A DNA stretch of 64,000 nucleotides, taken from the NCBI RefSeq assembly GCF_001029445.1, contig NZ_LDOT01000007.1, positions 62,001 to 126,000 of the forward strand, read 5' to 3'. Origin of the DNA: Photobacterium aquae. GTDB taxonomy: Bacteria > Pseudomonadota > Gammaproteobacteria > Enterobacterales > Vibrionaceae. Made by a program: the position numbers and the translations under genes. The notes below the pieces were generated by a model. The model was not told the DNA's origin, did no database searches, and was given only the letters and a program-made list of their open reading frames with translations. Shown piece after piece: positions 24,908-33,072 of the stretch. The first letter of the stretch is position 1, and every line of letters begins with the position of its first letter.

Positions 24908-25540
24908 ATGAAAACAGATTCTAAAACACTTATCATTGGTAATTACTGCTGGAGTGTTGGTTCTCGCGCTTTATACCATAAGAAAGATTTAGATAATGGG
25001 GTTACAAAAGAATCTTTGACGTTAACTCAAAAGCAATATGATTTACTTCTTTGTTTGTATAATGCTCACCCTGTAACAATGGATAAAGAGTCTATTGTTA
25101 ATGCTATTTGGGGTTCAAGACCTATCTCGGCTGAAAGTTTACCGCAAATTATTACTCGCACACGCCAACTACTCGAAGATAATGATAAATCTATTATTGT
25201 TAACAAACCAGGTGTAGGCTATATGCTTAATTTTTCAACTTATGAAAATGTTGAAAAATGTATTATAGATGAGGCGAGTAAAGCAGAAACACACGAAAAC
25301 GAGACTAAGACAAAAAATCCCTTGTGGCGCATTGTTTTCACTGTACTTATCATAATGACGATTTTTCAATCATGGCGATTAGGTTCGGCAATTCATTATA
25401 AAAACCTCTACATGGATATGATATTTCACACGCCATACCCATACATTGAGAAAAAACCAAACAGCAAAGACATAATAGTAACATTAGATAAACATGAATG
25501 TATTTATACCCAAGGAAAGCAATTACTTTCCTGTAAATAA
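24908..25540 (+). CDS. ToxR-like membrane-bound winged-helix regulator
   Basis: A 210-residue transcription regulator of the ToxR/TcpP/VtrA type. Residues 1-105 form an OmpR-class winged helix: LTLTQKQYDLLLCLYNAHP, AIWGSRPISAESLPQIITR, then the wing NKPGVGYML. A charged linker precedes a membrane helix at about 142-158 (IVFTVLIIMTIFQSW), and about 50 residues, including two cysteines near the end (C198, C209), lie in the periplasm. The gene is much more AT-rich than its surroundings, suggesting acquisition by transfer. The next gene overlaps its 3' end by 47 bp and encodes a single-pass membrane protein, the arrangement of toxRS, tcpPH and vtrAC. The ATG lacks a clear ribosome-binding site. 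Signal unknown. Confidence 0.82.
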   Translation: MKTDSKTLIIGNYCWSVGSRALYHKKDLDNGVTKESLTLTQKQYDLLLCLYNAHPVTMDKESIVNAIWGSRPISAESLPQIITRTRQLLEDNDKSIIVNKPGVGYMLNFSTYENVEKCIIDEASKAETHENETKTKNPLWRIVFTVLIIMTIFQSWRLGSAIHYKNLYMDMIFHTPYPYIEKKPNSKDIIVTLDKHECIYTQGKQLLSCK

Positions 25541-25916
25541 AATATTTTTATTAATAATATTGATCGCTGTTAACATTTGTATTTATATTGCAACCCAATC
25601 TCAGTCATCACGATGGATTGGTACTGTTGAAATACCGTCTCATCATTGGTTTGTTAACACAAATCAATTTATGAACACACTAGATTCAAATGCTACTTAT
25701 TTTTCATTAAAAGATCGGCTCTCTGAAGGTAAGAGTATTCATTTTCATTATGATTTTGAAAGAATAGGTGACAATAAAATTTTAGTCATCAATGAAAAAA
25801 TGCAAACCAAAATACGTAGAAATCGTAGTTACTATTTAGATGACCAATGCAGCTTAATGTTTAGCGGTCGTGATAAGATGACCGTATATAATGTTGCTCT
25901 TAAATGTAAATATTAA
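25494..25916 (+). CDS. ToxS/VtrC-like single-pass partner protein
   Basis: A 140-residue protein with a short cytoplasmic N terminus, a membrane helix at about 17-33 (IFLLIILIAVNICIYIA) and a periplasmic domain of about 105 residues. Its pattern (SLKDRLSEGKSIHFHYDFE, then ILVINEKM) suggests a small beta-rich fold. Two cysteines, C120 and C138, could form a disulfide. It overlaps the regulator gene by 47 bp in another frame, so translation is probably coupled. In ToxR/ToxS, TcpP/TcpH and VtrA/VtrC the partner protects or completes the periplasmic sensor of the regulator; the same role is inferred. There is no detectable sequence identity to those proteins by eye. AT-rich like its partner. Confidence 0.72.
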   Translation: MNVFIPKESNYFPVNKIFLLIILIAVNICIYIATQSQSSRWIGTVEIPSHHWFVNTNQFMNTLDSNATYFSLKDRLSEGKSIHFHYDFERIGDNKILVINEKMQTKIRRNRSYYLDDQCSLMFSGRDKMTVYNVALKCKY

Positions 25917-25961
25917 CATATGGGAATTGGATGGCCGTACTATTCCGGCCTACCATGTTGT

Positions 25962-26132
25962 TCAACCTAAATAAATATTATTTACATAATTTACAGAAGA
26001 TGTATTTTCATTTCTTTTATGCTTACGTTCCACTGATAGCATTTCTGTTAAAAATCGTTTTTTAACAGAATACAAATGCAAATCGTGTTGTTTTTTTATC
26101 TCAATCCGTAATTTAATTTTATTATCAGCCAC
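25962..26132 (-). CDS. Small basic protein of unknown function
   Basis: A GTG at 26132 with AGGAGA 8 nt upstream opens 56 codons. The product is basic and hydrophilic (KIKLRIEIKKQHDLHLYSV, then MLSVERKHKRN). It is AT-rich and follows the CARF gene on the same strand after 71 bp, so it could be co-transcribed with it. An upstream in-frame ATG-free extension to 26150 was rejected because it lies inside the ribosome-binding site. No family recognised; a chance frame cannot be excluded. Confidence 0.5.
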   Translation of the reverse strand: MADNKIKLRIEIKKQHDLHLYSVKKRFLTEMLSVERKHKRNENTSSVNYVNNIYLG

Positions 26133-26203
26133 AGCTGATTCTCCTAACACTTTGAATGCTGTTTACTATGCTTGATGACAAATTCACATTAACAACGATG
26201 TAA

Positions 26204-27319
26204 TTACAAGTCAGTCACAGTGATATCCTGCGAGATCCAGTACTCATTTCCCCCCTTCACCCGCTTTGACTGAATTTGTACTTTTTCATAAACCTCTACG
26301 GGCAGTGCTTTTCTTAATTTACCATTAATTACACTACGAATAGGTTGAATGAACTCTTTTTCCATCGGCTTCAGTCCAGACAAGTTCTTATCTCGCCAAT
26401 CCATCTCATCACATAGACCAAAGGTTTTATAAACTCGCTGGTCACCTTTCATTAAGCTATATGCAGATAAAAATGCCATACTTGGTTCAATACTGTCGAT
26501 AAAACATCGGTCTACGAGAACCTTTTTCTGATTCTCTCGAGAAATATACTGGTACAACGCTAACTCTTTCGCAGTCAGTTTGATATCAATCCCCAACACT
26601 GAAAGGGTTAGTGCATTGTTAGATAACTGCACAGAGGCAACCTGATCAGCAGCATTCATCCGCGCAACTGTTTTGGTAAACGATGCTTCTTCTATCTGAC
26701 TAATCAGATCATCTTCGAACTTCTTACGCATACGAACAAAAGGAATTTCCGCCAATGTAACCACTGCATCCTTGGTGTTTAACAGGCTATAGTCCGTTTT
26801 ACCGACAATAAAATTGTCTGTTTTCGTCGGGTAATAAAAATCGGGGACAAATTCAAATTGATCATTAACAAAGACGTGGCTCAGCGAATCTTGTTCACGG
26901 CCAAGCAAAGACATCGCATAGCCCATATAGAACGCCATCGTTTTGCGGCCCCCCGCAATTGATGCATGGATAGCGGTATTCGCATCCGCCGTCAACTCTG
27001 CCACCTTACGGGTGATAAAATTCGCCATGTAAGACTGGTCTTCTTCCCCCTTGGCATCAAAAACAGGTTTGCCCTGCTCGTCTTCAATCAGCCAAATATG
27101 GCTTTCATCAAACTTAACAGCAGGCATGCCGTACTCATCATATAGCGCCTGTAGATGCCCACGCGTGAACAAGCCATCGACAAGCATATGTTTAGCATTT
27201 TCAGTTGTGATTACGTAGAGTTCGTCTGGATACGTTTTACCCTGAGTGTATAGCGCATATAAGGTCTCTGTGATGACCTGAGGCGTTGCACCTGTTGTAC
27301 AGAGAAGAATATTTTTCAT
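26204..27319 (-). CDS. CARF-domain protein, Cas_NE0113 type, with C-terminal winged helix
   Basis: A 371-residue protein. Residues 1-190 are a CARF domain of the NE0113/ring-nuclease type: the Rossmann start ILLCTTGATPQVITETLYAL and the nucleotide-binding HASIAGGRKTMAFYMGYAMS motif near 122-142. CARF domains bind cyclic oligoadenylate made by type III CRISPR complexes; several members of this group degrade it. Residues about 235-371 look like a winged helix (LTAKELALYQYI, then a wing near KRVKGGNEYWI). No HEPN RNase motif (R-x4-6-H) is present, so it is probably not an RNA-cutting effector. No cas gene or repeat array is in the window. Alternatives are a cyclic-nucleotide-responsive regulator or an anti-CRISPR-like ring nuclease. 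Confidence 0.85.
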   Translation of the reverse strand: MKNILLCTTGATPQVITETLYALYTQGKTYPDELYVITTENAKHMLVDGLFTRGHLQALYDEYGMPAVKFDESHIWLIEDEQGKPVFDAKGEEDQSYMANFITRKVAELTADANTAIHASIAGGRKTMAFYMGYAMSLLGREQDSLSHVFVNDQFEFVPDFYYPTKTDNFIVGKTDYSLLNTKDAVVTLAEIPFVRMRKKFEDDLISQIEEASFTKTVARMNAADQVASVQLSNNALTLSVLGIDIKLTAKELALYQYISRENQKKVLVDRCFIDSIEPSMAFLSAYSLMKGDQRVYKTFGLCDEMDWRDKNLSGLKPMEKEFIQPIRSVINGKLRKALPVEVYEKVQIQSKRVKGGNEYWISQDITVTDL

Positions 27320-27924
27320 TATTGTTAGTACCTTGATATAAACCAGTTGTCAGGGATTTACTGTCAATCTGGTATCCCATACCACATCAACGTAATCATT
27401 TTGATTTTAACACCAAACCAAATCAATGACGCAATCATACTACTCAAAAGCAGTAGATGCTAGTTCATAAGCTTGTGAAATTTCAATTTACTGCTCACCC
27501 TGATATAAGTTGTGCCGAAGCCGAAACTCATTTTGAAAAAGCGAGGATAATGTCAAATAAGTCCGGCAAAAGAGTACTAACAGGCATAGAGAAACTAAAC
27601 TTACAAACAGCTGATATTAAATCTCACTCATAATATGAAATTGACATTCTCTCAAAACAGCCATTCTTAAATACTTTAAACATCAAAGCTTTACTAATTC
27701 ACAATTACTAAACGCTATCTTTCACCAAAGACATTTCCCATGAAAAAACAAATGCTTAATTGATTATATTTTTTGTAATTGACCTATAATCAAAATTTTC
27801 GCTGCCCCATAACAGCTCCAAACACCTCCCGCCCCCTATGGCAATCTCCACCCACCGCAAACTCCCAAACCAACGCTATACTTTCTTTTCATCTGCACTC
27901 TTTATCATCCAATGGAGGTATCGC
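27320..27924. other. 605-bp AT-rich region between CARF gene and cbb3 operon
   Basis: No reading frame of 60 codons or more, no repeats spaced like a CRISPR array, and no tRNA or recognisable RNA family. It contains a 58-codon candidate frame (27457-27633) and a TATAAT at 27785-27790 that may be the -10 of the cbb3 operon promoter. No good FNR site was found near it. The region separates accessory from respiratory genes and could be a recombination junction. Confidence 0.5.
27457..27633 (+). CDS. Candidate 58-residue ORF
   Basis: ATG at 27457 opens 58 codons to TAA at 27633. The product (MLVHKLVKFQFTAHPDIS, then AETHFEKARIMSNKSGKR) is basic with a balanced composition, but the ribosome-binding site is weak (AGCAGTAG). 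An internal ATG at 27550 preceded by GAGG would give only 27 residues. No family recognised. It may be a chance frame or a remnant of a longer gene. Confidence 0.3.
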   Translation: MLVHKLVKFQFTAHPDISCAEAETHFEKARIMSNKSGKRVLTGIEKLNLQTADIKSHS

Positions 27925-28272
27925 GTGAGCAAACATTTGGCAAAGGTGGTTCCTCTCGTTGCTGTATTTGTCTGTGGCGGTGCTATTTCCCCGTTCGCCA
28001 CCGCCGACGACCAGTTTGAAATAGGCAAAGAAAAAGCCAAAGTGTGTATGACTTGCCATGGCGAGAACGGTATTTCCAGCATCGAGTCCTACCCTAACCT
28101 CCGCGGCCAAAAGATGACCTACCTCATCACTTCTTTAAAGAGCTATCAATCCCGTGAACGTTCCGGCGGATTGGCCGTTCTGATGCATCAGCAGGCAGAT
28201 GCTCTGTCTGAGCAAGATATGGAAGATATTTCCTATTACTACTCAACACTGGGTTCAGACAATTCAAACTAA
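27925..28272 (+). CDS. Monohaem class I cytochrome c, periplasmic
   Basis: A 115-residue protein starting at a GTG (27925) with GGAGG 7 nt upstream. The signal peptide (about 1-26, ending ATA) exports it to the periplasm. The haem site CMTCH lies near residue 42 and an axial Met probably in LMHQQADALS. The layout resembles cytochrome c4/c5/c553 single domains. It is the first gene of the cbb3 operon, 11 bp before ccoN, and could carry electrons to the oxidase. The upstream ATG at 27838 would destroy the signal peptide and was rejected. Confidence 0.88.
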   Translation: MSKHLAKVVPLVAVFVCGGAISPFATADDQFEIGKEKAKVCMTCHGENGISSIESYPNLRGQKMTYLITSLKSYQSRERSGGLAVLMHQQADALSEQDMEDISYYYSTLGSDNSN

Positions 28273-28283
28273 GTGGTGGCTTC

Positions 28284-29693
28284 ATGACTGAGATATCGGC
28301 GCAGTACAACGTGAAAATAGTGAAATATTTCGTTGTTGCCGCTATGGCATGGGCTGTCATCGGAATGACCATCGGGGTGATTCTTGCCGCACAGCTTTAT
28401 TGGCCGGTTTTGAATTTCGACTCCCAATATATCCAGTTCGGTAGACTAAGGCCGCTGCACACATCAGGGGTAATTTACGGCTTTGTCGTCAATATGCTGA
28501 TGGGCACATCACTCTACATTGCTCAGCGAACCGGTAAATGCGAGCTGTTCAACCAAAGCCTTGCATGGATGGTATTCTGGGGCTGGCAACTGATCCTGCT
28601 ACTGGCAGTTATCAGCCTGCCGCTGGGTTATACCACCTCAAAAGAATACGCCGAGCTAGAATGGCCCATCGATCTGCTTATTGTACTGGTATGGGTTCTT
28701 TATGCCGTTTTGTTTTTTGGTACTCTGGCTAAACGCACGACCAAGCATATTTTTGTTGCCAACTGGTTTTTCGCCGCCTTCATCATCGTGATCGCGATGA
28801 TCTTCGTCGTCAACAACCTTGCCCTTCCCGCCTATTTCATGAAGTCCTACTCTGTTTTCGCGGGAGCGCAAGATGCCATCGTACAATGGTGGTGGGGACA
28901 TAATGCCGTCGGTTTTTTGCTGACCGCCGGTCTTATTGGCATGAACTACTATTTTATTCCCAAAGCTGCCGACCGACCGATTTACTCCTACCGCCTTTCT
29001 ATCATTCATTTCTGGGGGCTCGTCGGCTTTTATACCTGGGCGGGGACTCACCACCTCATTTACTCTTCCGTGCCAGTCTGGGTGCAGAATATTGGGATAG
29101 TCATGTCTCTGATCCTCTGGCTACCGTCTTGGGGAGGCGCATTCAATAGCGCAATGACCTTGCTACAAAACAAGCAGAAGCTCAAAACAGACTACATCAT
29201 GCTGTTTTTCTTCTCGGCAATTATCTACTACTGCTTGGCAACGTTCGAGGGCCCACTTTTAGCTATCCGCTGGTTCAATATGATTGCCCACAACTCCGAA
29301 TGGGTCATTGGCCATGTCCACTCCGGCGCGCTTGGCTGGGTAGGTATGTCAGGCATTGCAATGTTCTACTATTTTATCCCCCGCCTGTGGGGCAAAGAAC
29401 AGCTATGGTCTAGCAGGCTCATAAAATGGCATTTTTGGTTGGCCCATGCTGGCGTGTTGCTCTACGCCGTTGCATTGTGGATCGCAGGGATCGGCGAAGG
29501 CTACATGTGGCTGGCGCAAAGCGATAACGGTGAGCTGATATACAGTTTTGTCGAGGCCATGAACTTCAAAGCCCCTTGGCTGTTCCTTCGCTTTGTTGCC
29601 GGTGTCCTGTTTGTTCTCGGACTAGTACTGATGGTTGTCAATCTTGTCAAAACCGTGCGAAGCCCAGCGGTTTTAATGGCTAAGGAGGCATAA
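28284..29693 (+). CDS. ccoN: cbb3-type cytochrome c oxidase subunit I
   Basis: A 469-residue haem-copper oxidase subunit with about 12 membrane helices. It holds the low-spin haem b ligand H59 (LRPLHTSGVIYG), the CuB histidines in WWWGHNAVGF and AGTHHLIY, and the haem ligands in IGHVHSG. It reduces oxygen to water with high affinity and pumps protons. The cbb3-specific Tyr in the helix after the first CuB His is not assignable by eye. The operon order is cytochrome c, ccoN, ccoO, ccoP-fusion. There is no ccoQ and no assembly gene (ccoG, H, I or S) in the operon, so maturation depends on genes elsewhere, probably those of a primary cbb3 operon. Confidence 0.95.
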   Translation: MTEISAQYNVKIVKYFVVAAMAWAVIGMTIGVILAAQLYWPVLNFDSQYIQFGRLRPLHTSGVIYGFVVNMLMGTSLYIAQRTGKCELFNQSLAWMVFWGWQLILLLAVISLPLGYTTSKEYAELEWPIDLLIVLVWVLYAVLFFGTLAKRTTKHIFVANWFFAAFIIVIAMIFVVNNLALPAYFMKSYSVFAGAQDAIVQWWWGHNAVGFLLTAGLIGMNYYFIPKAADRPIYSYRLSIIHFWGLVGFYTWAGTHHLIYSSVPVWVQNIGIVMSLILWLPSWGGAFNSAMTLLQNKQKLKTDYIMLFFFSAIIYYCLATFEGPLLAIRWFNMIAHNSEWVIGHVHSGALGWVGMSGIAMFYYFIPRLWGKEQLWSSRLIKWHFWLAHAGVLLYAVALWIAGIGEGYMWLAQSDNGELIYSFVEAMNFKAPWLFLRFVAGVLFVLGLVLMVVNLVKTVRSPAVLMAKEA

Positions 29694-29697
29694 GTCT

Positions 29698-30306
29698 ATG
29701 AGTGCCGATTTTACCAAATCCGTCTTCATTCTGATCATCACCACCATTGCCGTCGCCGCGTTTTCACTGTTGGTATGGGTTGTCCCTAACCTGATGGAGA
29801 GCGATAAATTACGCGCCCAAAGCCAAGCCAAGCCGCTAACGGCCATCGAAGTAGCCGGACGGGATATTTACATCAGTGAAGGTTGCCATGTTTGCCATAC
29901 CCAAATGGTACGACCGCTTGATCCGGAGGTTAAGCGCAACGGACGTCCAAACCAAGAATCTGATGATATTTATGAATTCCCCAACCTATGGGGTTCAAAA
30001 CGTACCGGCCCGGATCTCACCAATCTAGGCCGTAAATACTCCGACCAATGGCATGCCATTCACCTGATCAACCCTCGACAAGTCGTTCCTACCTCAATCA
30101 TGCCTGCTTATCCGTGGTTGTTTGAACAAGCACTAACCGGCGATGAAATTGAAGACAAAATGGAAGCACTTCGCACTCTCGGCGTCCCCTACAGTGACGA
30201 AGATATTGCCAATGCCCGATTGCAAGTCAGAGGGAAATCCAAAGGCGAGGCTTTGATCCGTTATTTGCAAAGCTTAGGTGTTGATACATCAGAGGGGGCA
30301 TACTAA
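29698..30306 (+). CDS. ccoO: cbb3-type oxidase monohaem subunit II
   Basis: A 202-residue membrane-anchored cytochrome c. One N-terminal helix (about 9-30) is followed by a periplasmic domain with haem site C63-H67 (EGCHVCHTQMVRPL), the typical FixO sequence. The axial Met is in the TSIMPAYPWL segment. It passes electrons from CcoP to CcoN. The ATG lies 4 bp after the ccoN stop, and the stop overlaps the ccoP start by one base (TAATG), so translation is coupled. Confidence 0.95.
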   Translation: MSADFTKSVFILIITTIAVAAFSLLVWVVPNLMESDKLRAQSQAKPLTAIEVAGRDIYISEGCHVCHTQMVRPLDPEVKRNGRPNQESDDIYEFPNLWGSKRTGPDLTNLGRKYSDQWHAIHLINPRQVVPTSIMPAYPWLFEQALTGDEIEDKMEALRTLGVPYSDEDIANARLQVRGKSKGEALIRYLQSLGVDTSEGAY

Positions 30307-32462
30307 TGAGCATGTTCTGGAACCTGTGGGCAATAATCCTCACCCTCATCTTCCTCGCTTTGATGCTATACGTCATCGTGAAATACTGGCGTTCGAATCA
30401 CACCGCGAGTGAAAAGACCGTCATCGGCACTTTTGATGATATTAAAGAGACAGATGCTCCACCACCCAGATTACTTTTCACGGCATTCTTTATCGCCTTC
30501 GTTCTGTCTGCGGGTTATTTGCTCCTGTATCCGGGCCTTGGTAATTGGAAAGGCTTAATTGATTGGCAGCAAAGTGATGACAAACTCAGTAGACCAACCA
30601 CCAGCTTGGACGATCAATTTGAAAGCATCAACGATACTGGACTACTCAATCTGGCCAAGCACCCGGATATTGTCGCATCAGGACAAATTCTGTTTCAGAC
30701 CCATTGTGCAGCTTGCCACCGTAGCAACGCCCAGGGTGCCAAGCATTTCCCAAATCTCATCGATAATGTCTGGCTCTACGGCAGCTCGGACGAAGCCATC
30801 ATCCACTCTATAGAACTGGGGCGAAACGGGGCAATGCCGGGCTGGGTTGATGTCCTCAATCCGGATCAAATCGCAAAAATGTCCTACTATCTGGCCTCGC
30901 TCAACCAGCGTCATACCGATGTCCCTCCAGTCAAGGTGGAACTGGGCAAAAACTTATTTATGCAATACTGCGCCTCTTGTCACGGTGACGGTACCATCGC
31001 TAATCAAGCAACAGGAGTGCCCATACTCTCTGATGCCGTTTGGCTTCATGGCGGCAGCATCAAAGAGATCCAACATACTATCCGCAATGGGATCAACAAT
31101 GTGATGCCCGCCTTCGGCAAACAGCTAACCTATAACGAAATTCTGGCGCTAGGTGCATTTATCACCAAAGCGCGTCTGGATGAAGACGCCAAACTTGCCA
31201 AACTCGATAAGGACGCTGTTAAACGCGGTGAGTACCTTGCCCATGCCGGTGACTGTGTGGCCTGCCACAGTGCGGAAGGGGGACAACCTTTTGCTGGCGG
31301 ACTTCCCTTTGTCACCCCCTTTGGCACGGTATACTCAACCAATATAACCCCCCATGTCAGCGAAGGGATCGGCAACTACAGCTACGATGATTTCAAGGCG
31401 GCTTTGGTGGACGGCAAAGGCCAGCACGGTTATTTGTATCCTGCCATGCCCTATACCTCCTACCAGTATGTCACCGAGCAAGACATGAAAGATCTGTGGG
31501 AGTATATGCAATCCATCACTGCGGTATCACGCCGCAATGATCAAAACCAAATGATGTTTCCCTCTAATATCCGGCTAGGGCTGCTTGGCTGGAATTTGGT
31601 CTTTATGGATACCGCACCATTAGATTTAACCTTGCCTTCCCAGCTAAATGGCAAAGTTAATGATGTCGAAAAATGGCAACGGGGGAAGTATCTGGTGGCG
31701 GGGTTCGGGCATTGCTCTGAGTGCCACAGCCCACGAAATATCGCACAGTCAATAATCAGTGAGCGAATTTTCCAAGGTAACATTATCGATGGCTGGAATG
31801 CGCCTGATATCACTGTCACTGAACTCTATACCGACGGTTGGGATCTCTCCTCCCTCACCGATTTCCTGCATACCGGCCACTCTAGCAAAGGGTCCGCGTT
31901 TGCTGGCATGGCCGATGTTATCAAAAACAGCCTGAGCCTAATGGACCGCAGCGATATCGAAGCGATGTCCTATTACTTGCTTGCTGGTGACACCCATAAT
32001 TTTTTGGCCGATGGCGCAATACGCCTCAAACCATCAGGCTTTACTGAGGATGCCTACCAAAAGGCTATCTATACCACTTACAACCAAACCTGTGGTGCTT
32101 GCCACGGTGAAGACGGCAAAGGCCGACCACCGATCGCCCCAACCCTTTACAACAACGGTATCATCATGCACCGCGATCCATTTAATACTATCGCTGTTAC
32201 CATCCGAGGCCTACAACCAACCTATCTCGATAAAGACCGAAACTTTATGCCAATGGCCAGCTTCGAGGATATCCTATCAGATCAAACGCTTGCAGATTTA
32301 ATCACTTTCGTACGCCTCTACCTTGGTGCACGAGAAGAACCGGTAACAGCCGAGCAGGTCAAAACCGTCCGTGAGAAACTGGAGAAAGCTGGCTACACCG
32401 GAGGCCTGCATACCACACCGTACATGTACGAACAGCGCGATCCTGGGGTTGATGTGGAATAA
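30306..32462 (+). CDS. ccoP: CcoP fused to a three-haem dehydrogenase-type cytochrome c (pentahaem)
   Basis: A 718-residue protein, more than twice the usual CcoP length. Residues 1-290 are a full CcoP: two N-terminal membrane helices (about 5-26 and 57-76) and two cytochrome c domains with haem sites at 134-138 (CAACH) and 222-226 (CASCH). Residues about 305-718 are a second unit with haem sites at 317-321 (CVACH), 470-474 (CSECH) and 596-600 (CGACH), spaced as in the cytochrome subunit of membrane alcohol, gluconate or sorbitol dehydrogenases; GEYLAHAGDCVACH is the characteristic entry. No stop or frameshift lies between them. The fusion could take electrons directly from a periplasmic dehydrogenase. 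No such dehydrogenase subunit is in the operon. Confidence 0.93.
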   Translation: MSMFWNLWAIILTLIFLALMLYVIVKYWRSNHTASEKTVIGTFDDIKETDAPPPRLLFTAFFIAFVLSAGYLLLYPGLGNWKGLIDWQQSDDKLSRPTTSLDDQFESINDTGLLNLAKHPDIVASGQILFQTHCAACHRSNAQGAKHFPNLIDNVWLYGSSDEAIIHSIELGRNGAMPGWVDVLNPDQIAKMSYYLASLNQRHTDVPPVKVELGKNLFMQYCASCHGDGTIANQATGVPILSDAVWLHGGSIKEIQHTIRNGINNVMPAFGKQLTYNEILALGAFITKARLDEDAKLAKLDKDAVKRGEYLAHAGDCVACHSAEGGQPFAGGLPFVTPFGTVYSTNITPHVSEGIGNYSYDDFKAALVDGKGQHGYLYPAMPYTSYQYVTEQDMKDLWEYMQSITAVSRRNDQNQMMFPSNIRLGLLGWNLVFMDTAPLDLTLPSQLNGKVNDVEKWQRGKYLVAGFGHCSECHSPRNIAQSIISERIFQGNIIDGWNAPDITVTELYTDGWDLSSLTDFLHTGHSSKGSAFAGMADVIKNSLSLMDRSDIEAMSYYLLAGDTHNFLADGAIRLKPSGFTEDAYQKAIYTTYNQTCGACHGEDGKGRPPIAPTLYNNGIIMHRDPFNTIAVTIRGLQPTYLDKDRNFMPMASFEDILSDQTLADLITFVRLYLGAREEPVTAEQVKTVREKLEKAGYTGGLHTTPYMYEQRDPGVDVE

Positions 32463-32501
32463 CGGGTATTCTGTTAGATCCCAATCAGAGTACAACACAC
32501 T

Positions 32502-32529
32502 AAAAACGCCTGTAGTAACAGGCGTTTTT
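32502..32529. terminator. Bidirectional terminator after the cbb3 operon
   Basis: AAAAACGCCTG and CAGGCGTTTTT form a perfect stem around TAGTAA. It lies between the cbb3 operon and the convergent OGFr-domain gene. Confidence 0.85.
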
Positions 32530-32543
32530 GTAAGCCAATTGCT

Positions 32544-33044
32544 CTATTGTCGTAATGCGTGATACCAAAAATCCATCGTTTTACTTGATACTGTGCCATG
32601 CTTTTCAGCTTCAGTAACACAAGCCCTACAGAACGACGCTGCAATATTGTGATTGCCCAATAAAGACAAACTTCGGATTATCCGGCTAATACGTAATTGA
32701 TTATGATTGTTCGGCTTAAGCCATTCATGACTTTGAGGCGCTAACTCACCAGTAACATAAACCATCTCGCCATTGCGCGCCATGCCATAGTATTCCAACA
32801 TCATATCCAGTGCTTGCAAATGGCGATTACGCAAATCGATATGATCTGAAAATGCCATACGATCTTCGTCTGTCACCAACGGCGCATGACGATTAAATTT
32901 ATCCCCCTCGTCCATCGGAAACAACATCTGAATATACTTATGATCATGCTCTAACCAAAAATGGTTATGAGCTAATAATTCATTAATGTACCGACCAAAT
33001 ACATCGGGCACTTCGTTGCGAAAAAAACAGGTGATAACACTCAT
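32544..33044 (-). CDS. OGFr-domain (opioid growth factor receptor-related) protein
   Basis: A 166-residue cytoplasmic protein with the conserved region first described in the eukaryotic opioid growth factor receptor: WLEHDHKYIQMLFPMDEGDKF followed by FNRHAPLVTDED. In bacteria this domain occurs in small proteins of unknown function. It is the last gene of a three-gene minus-strand set with a zinc-ribbon protein (28 bp gap) and an ADP-ribosylglycohydrolase (35 bp gap). The set suggests a shared function related to ADP-ribose chemistry, but this is inference. Confidence 0.82.
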   Translation of the reverse strand: MSVITCFFRNEVPDVFGRYINELLAHNHFWLEHDHKYIQMLFPMDEGDKFNRHAPLVTDEDRMAFSDHIDLRNRHLQALDMMLEYYGMARNGEMVYVTGELAPQSHEWLKPNNHNQLRISRIIRSLSLLGNHNIAASFCRACVTEAEKHGTVSSKTMDFWYHALRQ

Positions 33045-33072
33045 AAACGAATAAAACCAATGATGAATAAGT

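Noticed and set aside
27320..27840. Possible CRISPR array next to the CARF gene
   Set aside because: No direct repeats of 20-40 bp with regular spacing could be found by eye in this gap or on the other side of the gene.
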